Notes under the pieces: model-generated
The model's database searches: none
Seen by the model: the letters and a program-made list of their open reading frames with translations, nothing else
Told to the model about the DNA's origin: nothing
From: Pleodorina starrii
Lineage: Eukaryota > Chlorophyta > Chlorophyceae > Chlamydomonadales > Volvocaceae
Assembly: GCA_030267565.1 (NCBI GenBank)
Contig: BRXU01000003.1
Coordinates: forward strand, 8,139,501-8,203,500
Reading direction: 5' to 3'
DNA length: 64,000 nucleotides
Translations under genes and position numbers: made by a program
Shown here: one piece after another, positions 59,701-64,000 of the stretch
Layout of the letters: every line of letters begins with the position of its first letter
Numbering within the stretch: the first letter of the stretch is position 1

Positions 59701-60079
59701 GTGACAACTGACAAGCGACATGACTCCAGTAGCTCCAACATCAAACAGGCAACAACCATGCTGTTTCAGTATTGACACATACAAGGGAAGCCTCGAAAGG
59801 AGTTCAGGAAGCAATATTGCAAGGAAAAGATGGTTTGACGGGCACCGTTTGATTCCTACGCATAGGCATACGCAGGTCAAGGAGGTTGCCGGTAGAGCGA
59901 TATAATACTATGTTTAGCCGTGTGAGAACAGATACTAAAGCAGAGAGAATGTACGACGGCGCGCCGCCGCACACATGAGTCTACAGGAAAGTTTCTCCTC
60001 GTAACATGCCTGCGCAACACACCTAGGAGCTGTCACATTTAAATATCTTTGTGCACTTACCTAGAACAGGTTCACCGCG
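56736..60079. other. Divergent intergenic region, no convincing gene
   Basis: It separates the JmjC (-) and eIF3f (+) start codons and should hold both promoters. Open frames on both strands (for example 57424-58023 + and 57225-57749 -) show no domain, no good splice context and no consistent codon bias. Some upstream JmjC exon may lie near the left edge. Confidence 0.55.
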
Positions 60080-62819
60080 ATGGCAGCGACTGTGCTCCTG
60101 CCCTGCGGCAGCAATGTCTCCGTGAAGGTGCACCCCGTAGTCCTACTCTCAATTTGCGATGCTTATACTCGCCGCAAGGAGAACCAAGACCGTGTGATCG
60201 GCACTTTGCTCGGTGTCGTGGTCGACAATGTGATCGAGGTGAAGAACTGCTATGTGGTGCCGCACAACGAGAGCTCGGAGCAGGTCATGGTGGATGTCAA
60301 CCACCACAAGACCATGTTCGACCTCCATCAAAAGGTGGCGCCGCACGAGTCCATCGTGGGCTGGTAAGCGGGGCGAGGGCGGCCATTCGCGCCAATTCGC
60401 GCCTCGAACCTGGGCCCTGACGCTGGAGCGCCGCGCAGGTTCGCTACTGGCTCGGACCTCTACAACAGCGACGCGCTGATTCAGGACTTCTACAGCAAGG
60501 AGTCCTTGCACCCAGTGAGTCGGGGGCCGCTCCTGCGGGTGCCAGGCATGTTTACCCCTCCCCCCGGCGTGGCCACGCGGAACGCAGGGCGGCCCAAACG
60601 TACGTGACGCTCTGGTATCCAAACAGTCCAGTATGGCACAACCTGGCTGTGCCGCAGGTGCACATGGTCGTGGACACGACGCTGAAAGACGACAAGTTCA
60701 GCGTCCAGGCGTACACCTCCCGGACGCTGGCCCTGGGCGACAAGGTGCTGGCCACGGAGTTTGTGGAGATCCCCTGCGACACCATTATCGGGGATATTGA
60801 GCGCGTGGGAGGTGGGTTTGAGGGCGATGAGCGGGGTGGGTGAGTCGGTCCTTCCGTGGGGGGGTCCAGGGGCGCGTGTCGCACGTGACGCCGCTGGTAC
60901 AATAATGGTTAGCACCGGTACTCACCGCCGGATGAGCTGGTTGAAGGGTACGGTTTCGCAACAGGTGCACGACGTCGCAGGGCGTCCTGCCATGCTCCTC
61001 GGCCAAGCCCAGCGTAGCTCCAGAACCGCACGGGAGCCCCGGGAAGGGACGGAGGGTCGTTAAGCGCTTCCTCTTCCCTCCCGTCCTGAGCACCCCAGAC
61101 CTTACCCTTGTGGCGGAACCGACCAAACCACTCGCGATGCCCACTTGAAACTCGCATAATCCGAGGCCGAATGCAACCGCGACCCCACATCGCGCCTGGC
61201 ACACCAACCTGTCCACGCCACGCCTCGGTTGCGCTCGCCTCCCTGTCCGCGCTTCAAACTTGAATCATTCAACGCACTGCACCCTCTAATCCCCCGCCCC
61301 CGCCCGTCAGCTGAGCTGATGCTCACGGGGTTCAACGACCCCAGCCCCGAGAACAAGAAGGAGACGGCCAACAAGTCGTTCAGTGACGAGGCGGAGACGC
61401 TGGCGGCCTCCATGGGGCGTCTGGCGGACCTGGTGGCCCGGGCCTCGGAATACGTGGACAGCGTTGCGGTGAGCAGGAACAAGGGGGGGAGGTAGCGGCC
61501 GGCTGGTCGGTGGGTGGGTGCAGACGTGGGGCGGGCGTGGGGTGCTGGCTTTCCACCGGCTGCTTCTCAGGAGTGGGGTCCGGGGTGGGAGGAATCGTGA
61601 TCGGATGCTCTCGGGGGTCGGCTGTTGGGTGGGTCTCATGGGGCGTTGGAGGGGCACCGGGCGGGTGGATGCGAGGGCGGGTGGTCGGATGTCGAGCCTT
61701 AGGACGTGTCGATGAGCTGGTGGGGATTGGGAGTCATGAGCGTGACCCAAGGCAAGGGATTGGACAGCGTCGCGGGTGAATCGGTATGGAGAGGGGATGA
61801 ATGGGCGGGTGTCGATGCTGGGACCAGAAGACGTGCGGCCTGTCCTGCCATGGCTAGGGCGGGGAAACGTGGATACTGCAATCGTGGTTGCCAGGTGGGT
61901 GGCCCGACCAACGGTATGGCGGACACAGTATATGGCGCATTGCCGCATGCAGGGCCCTGTGAATGGCCGCACTCTTGACCGCTACCAGCAAATGCGCGCG
62001 CGCGGACGGAAGCGGCGGCGGCGGTGGACACCGCTGTCGTGCCCATCCCGGCGTGCTGGCGCTGCCCGCGCCACTTGCGCGCGCGGGTTCTTTCGCTTTC
62101 TCCCAAGATCCCAACCCTTGACACTTACCCCAATACAACCCTCGCTCGCCTGTCCGTTTGGCGGTTTGTTCAGTCTGGCAAGGTGGGTGGCGATCCGGCC
62201 ATCGGGCGGTACCTGGCGGACACATTGGCGCTGGTGCCCCACCTGGCCAAGTCCGACTTCGAGCGCCTCTTCAACGAGGGCGTGCAGGTGGGTTGTCCGT
62301 TATCCGCGGATGGGCCGGAGCCCGTGGACGGTAGGGTTTGGTGCGTGGTTCGGTAAGGAGATCGGGAGCTTTGGGGTTGGGGACGCGTGCTGGTTAAAGA
62401 AGTACAGGGGCTGAGGTGCACTAATTTTGGGGAAAGGGTGGGAATGGGAGGAGAGGGTTGCGGGGCGGGCGGCAACGCAGGCACCGCCTCCGCGGCAGCT
62501 TCTACCAACACCCACCTCCCTGCGCGCCCTATGTTGAGCCCCGCCCCTCCTGACCTCCCCCCCTCCGCAGCTCTTGCGCCGCCCTGCGCCCTGCGCACCC
62601 CCACGTGCACTCTGCAACATGCGCCGCGCAAGGACAGCTGGCAGACTCGTGTGCCTCCTTTCCCCATCCTTGACCCACCGCCCCTTCCCTGCTTCCGCCC
62701 CCCTATCCGCCCCCACACCCCCACAGGACGCCATGATGGTGACGTACCTGTCGGACCTGCTGCGGGCTCACGTGGCCCTGGCGGAGCGCCTGGGCACTGC
62801 GGCGCTGCCCATCATGTAG
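60080..62819 (+). CDS. EIF3F: Translation initiation factor eIF3 subunit f (MPN domain)
   Basis: Six exons: 60080-60363, 60439-60514, 60658-60811, 61311-61468, 62174-62287, 62727-62819; 292 residues, the usual eIF3f length. The start sits in a CCGCGATGGCAGC context. eIF3f is a non-catalytic MPN subunit of the eIF3 complex on the 40S ribosome. Matches run along the whole protein: VKVHPVVLLSICDAYTRR, RVIGTLLG, CYVVPHNESSEQVMVD, GWFATGSDL, VHMVVDTTL, DIERVGAELML, ASEYVDSVASGKV, AIGRYLADTLALVPHL and DAMMVTYLSDLLRAHVAL. The JAMM zinc motif H-x-H is replaced by GWFATG, as in other eIF3f, so no deubiquitinase site is expected. All five introns have standard splice sites and lack the extreme G/C runs of the left-hand genes. 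Confidence 0.97.
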
Positions 62820-64000
62820 AGCGACAACATGGGTCGGGAGGGCGCCCGCCTGCCCCAATCGGAGCAAGGAGAGGCGGGGCGGGCAGGCAACAGGTGGATG
62901 GGCGTAAGTTTGACATTGGTGTATGGGAATTGGCAAAGGGGTCCGGCGGAGAGCTGCTTTGGCGGGCGACCGCTGCTGGAGTGGTGGCGGATGCAGGAAT
63001 GGCACGGATCGGCGCAGCGCGGCGCGGATTGGGGGCTCCTGAGGGAGCGATGCGGTGCGGGCCCTCCGGGGGCGGGGCGGGGGCGGGGATGATGAAGGGA
63101 CGCGGTGCGCGTGCTGATGCGCGCATGTGCCTGTGCGTATGTGAAAGTGTATCTGAGCGCACCATGCGTTGAAATGCATGCCCCAGGTGTGCGTGTGTCA
63201 AGGGCGTCGTCCTGCAGGGCAGGGTGCAAAGGCCGGGGTTGGGGTGAAGGGGGCGGGGGAAGGGAGGGGTGCTGCGGACCTGAAGCGCGGCGGGCTGCAA
63301 GATACTGATGACGGGGTGCATTTACTGGTGACGGGGGACCGCGGGTGCAGGGGAATCTTTGGGGGAGTTTACAATTGTATGCGGTCGATTGCACAGCCGC
63401 AGACGGGGTCGGGTCCGCATGGTGCTACGCACATGACCCGACACGGCACGGGGACCGCTGAGGATGGCTGTGCTTATTGCTCAACCCGGATCTTCTCAAC
63501 AACCGGATGTGCCATCGTACGGTGATGCCGTGCTGGTGACGTGAACCCTGAGTTCACTCGTCAGAGTGGCGGCGGCGGCGGTCCGAGACGCCGAGAGCCT
63601 CCGCGTTCGGTGCCCGAGGCGGCTGGGGCCTTTGCCAGAGAGCAGGATGAATACAGTAGAAGACGACATGCAGGCCGCGTGCGCGGCGCCGATGACTTTT
63701 GTCTGGATCAGGGACAGCACAGTGTCTTAGTATGCGTGGTTTTGCTCTTCGCAGTCCTGGGGGGGTCGGTATATGTAGGCTGAGGCTAGTAACACATACC
63801 GGCTGCCAGAACCTTCTCCTTGTTGGGAGGTGGGGCCCAAGCGGCCGACTCCCATGAAAAGGAACACGCAACACAAAGGGCCGGCACAGACGTGGTGCTG
63901 GAGTCAGGAGGAGGGCCGCGGGGGAGGGGTGCGTTGCGTTGCCCTTTTAACGAGGTAACAATAACGAGCCTTCTGGCAGTCGGGCCTCATGGAGCCTCCC
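62820..64000. other. 3' flank of eIF3f, no convincing gene
   Basis: It contains the eIF3f 3' UTR. No TGTAA was seen in this stretch on the plus strand. Frames at 63541-63783 (+, GTG start, hydrophobic end VCVVLLFAVLGG) and 63496-63720 (-) overlap each other and lack supporting features. Confidence 0.5.

Noticed and set aside
63541..63783. Small frame with a hydrophobic C-terminal segment
   Set aside because: It starts with GTG, overlaps an equally long minus-strand frame and has no supporting splice or start context.

Overview
The window looks like nuclear DNA of a volvocine or related chlorophycean green alga. It is GC-rich, with many short GT-AG introns. TGTAA, the usual poly(A) signal of these algae, follows several stop codons. 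Coding exons carry long Gly, Ala and Gln homopolymers, and one gene encodes a Rubisco-activase-family protein with a transit-peptide-like N-terminus. All gene models were spliced by eye: reading frame, GT-AG sites and intron phase close exactly in each, but no transcript evidence was available.

Layout, left to right: (1) 1-1377 (+), 3' end of a CNNM-type DUF21/CBS transporter gene. (2) 8085-2797 (-), nine-exon Rubisco-activase-like AAA+ gene, with a tRNA-Pro(UGG) on the opposite strand inside intron 7. (3) 18379-8316 (-), a 19-exon gene for a ~1313-residue protein with one EF-hand, a p25-alpha/TPPP-like domain and long Ala/Gly-rich coiled coils. (4) 26323-19629 (-), replication protein A large subunit (RPA1) with a Gly-rich tail. 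(5) 26324-27838, divergent promoter region holding a 289-bp tandem repeat. (6) 27839-32052 (+), a TPR protein with a mitochondrial-type presequence. (7) 32053-35644, repeat-rich intergenic DNA. (8) 35645-46089 (+), the 3' part of a NO VEIN-like gene ending in a DUF3883 PD-(D/E)XK-type domain. (9) 46090-49438, no convincing gene. (10) 56735-49439 (-), JmjC lysine demethylase-like gene. (11) 56736-60079, intergenic. (12) 60080-62819 (+), eIF3 subunit f. (13) 62820-64000, 3' flank with no convincing gene.

This is an ordinary eukaryotic gene neighbourhood rather than an operon or island: housekeeping functions (RPA1, eIF3f), chromatin (JmjC), chloroplast and mitochondrial proteins, and one probable cytoskeletal protein. 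The least ordinary items are the EF-hand/p25/coiled-coil protein, the NO VEIN-like gene whose ATPase half is not visible, the antisense tRNA inside an intron, introns with G-rich starts and C-rich ends, a short motif recurring only in introns, and a nest of repeats at 32.6-34.4 kb that includes an inverted relative of the 289-bp array.
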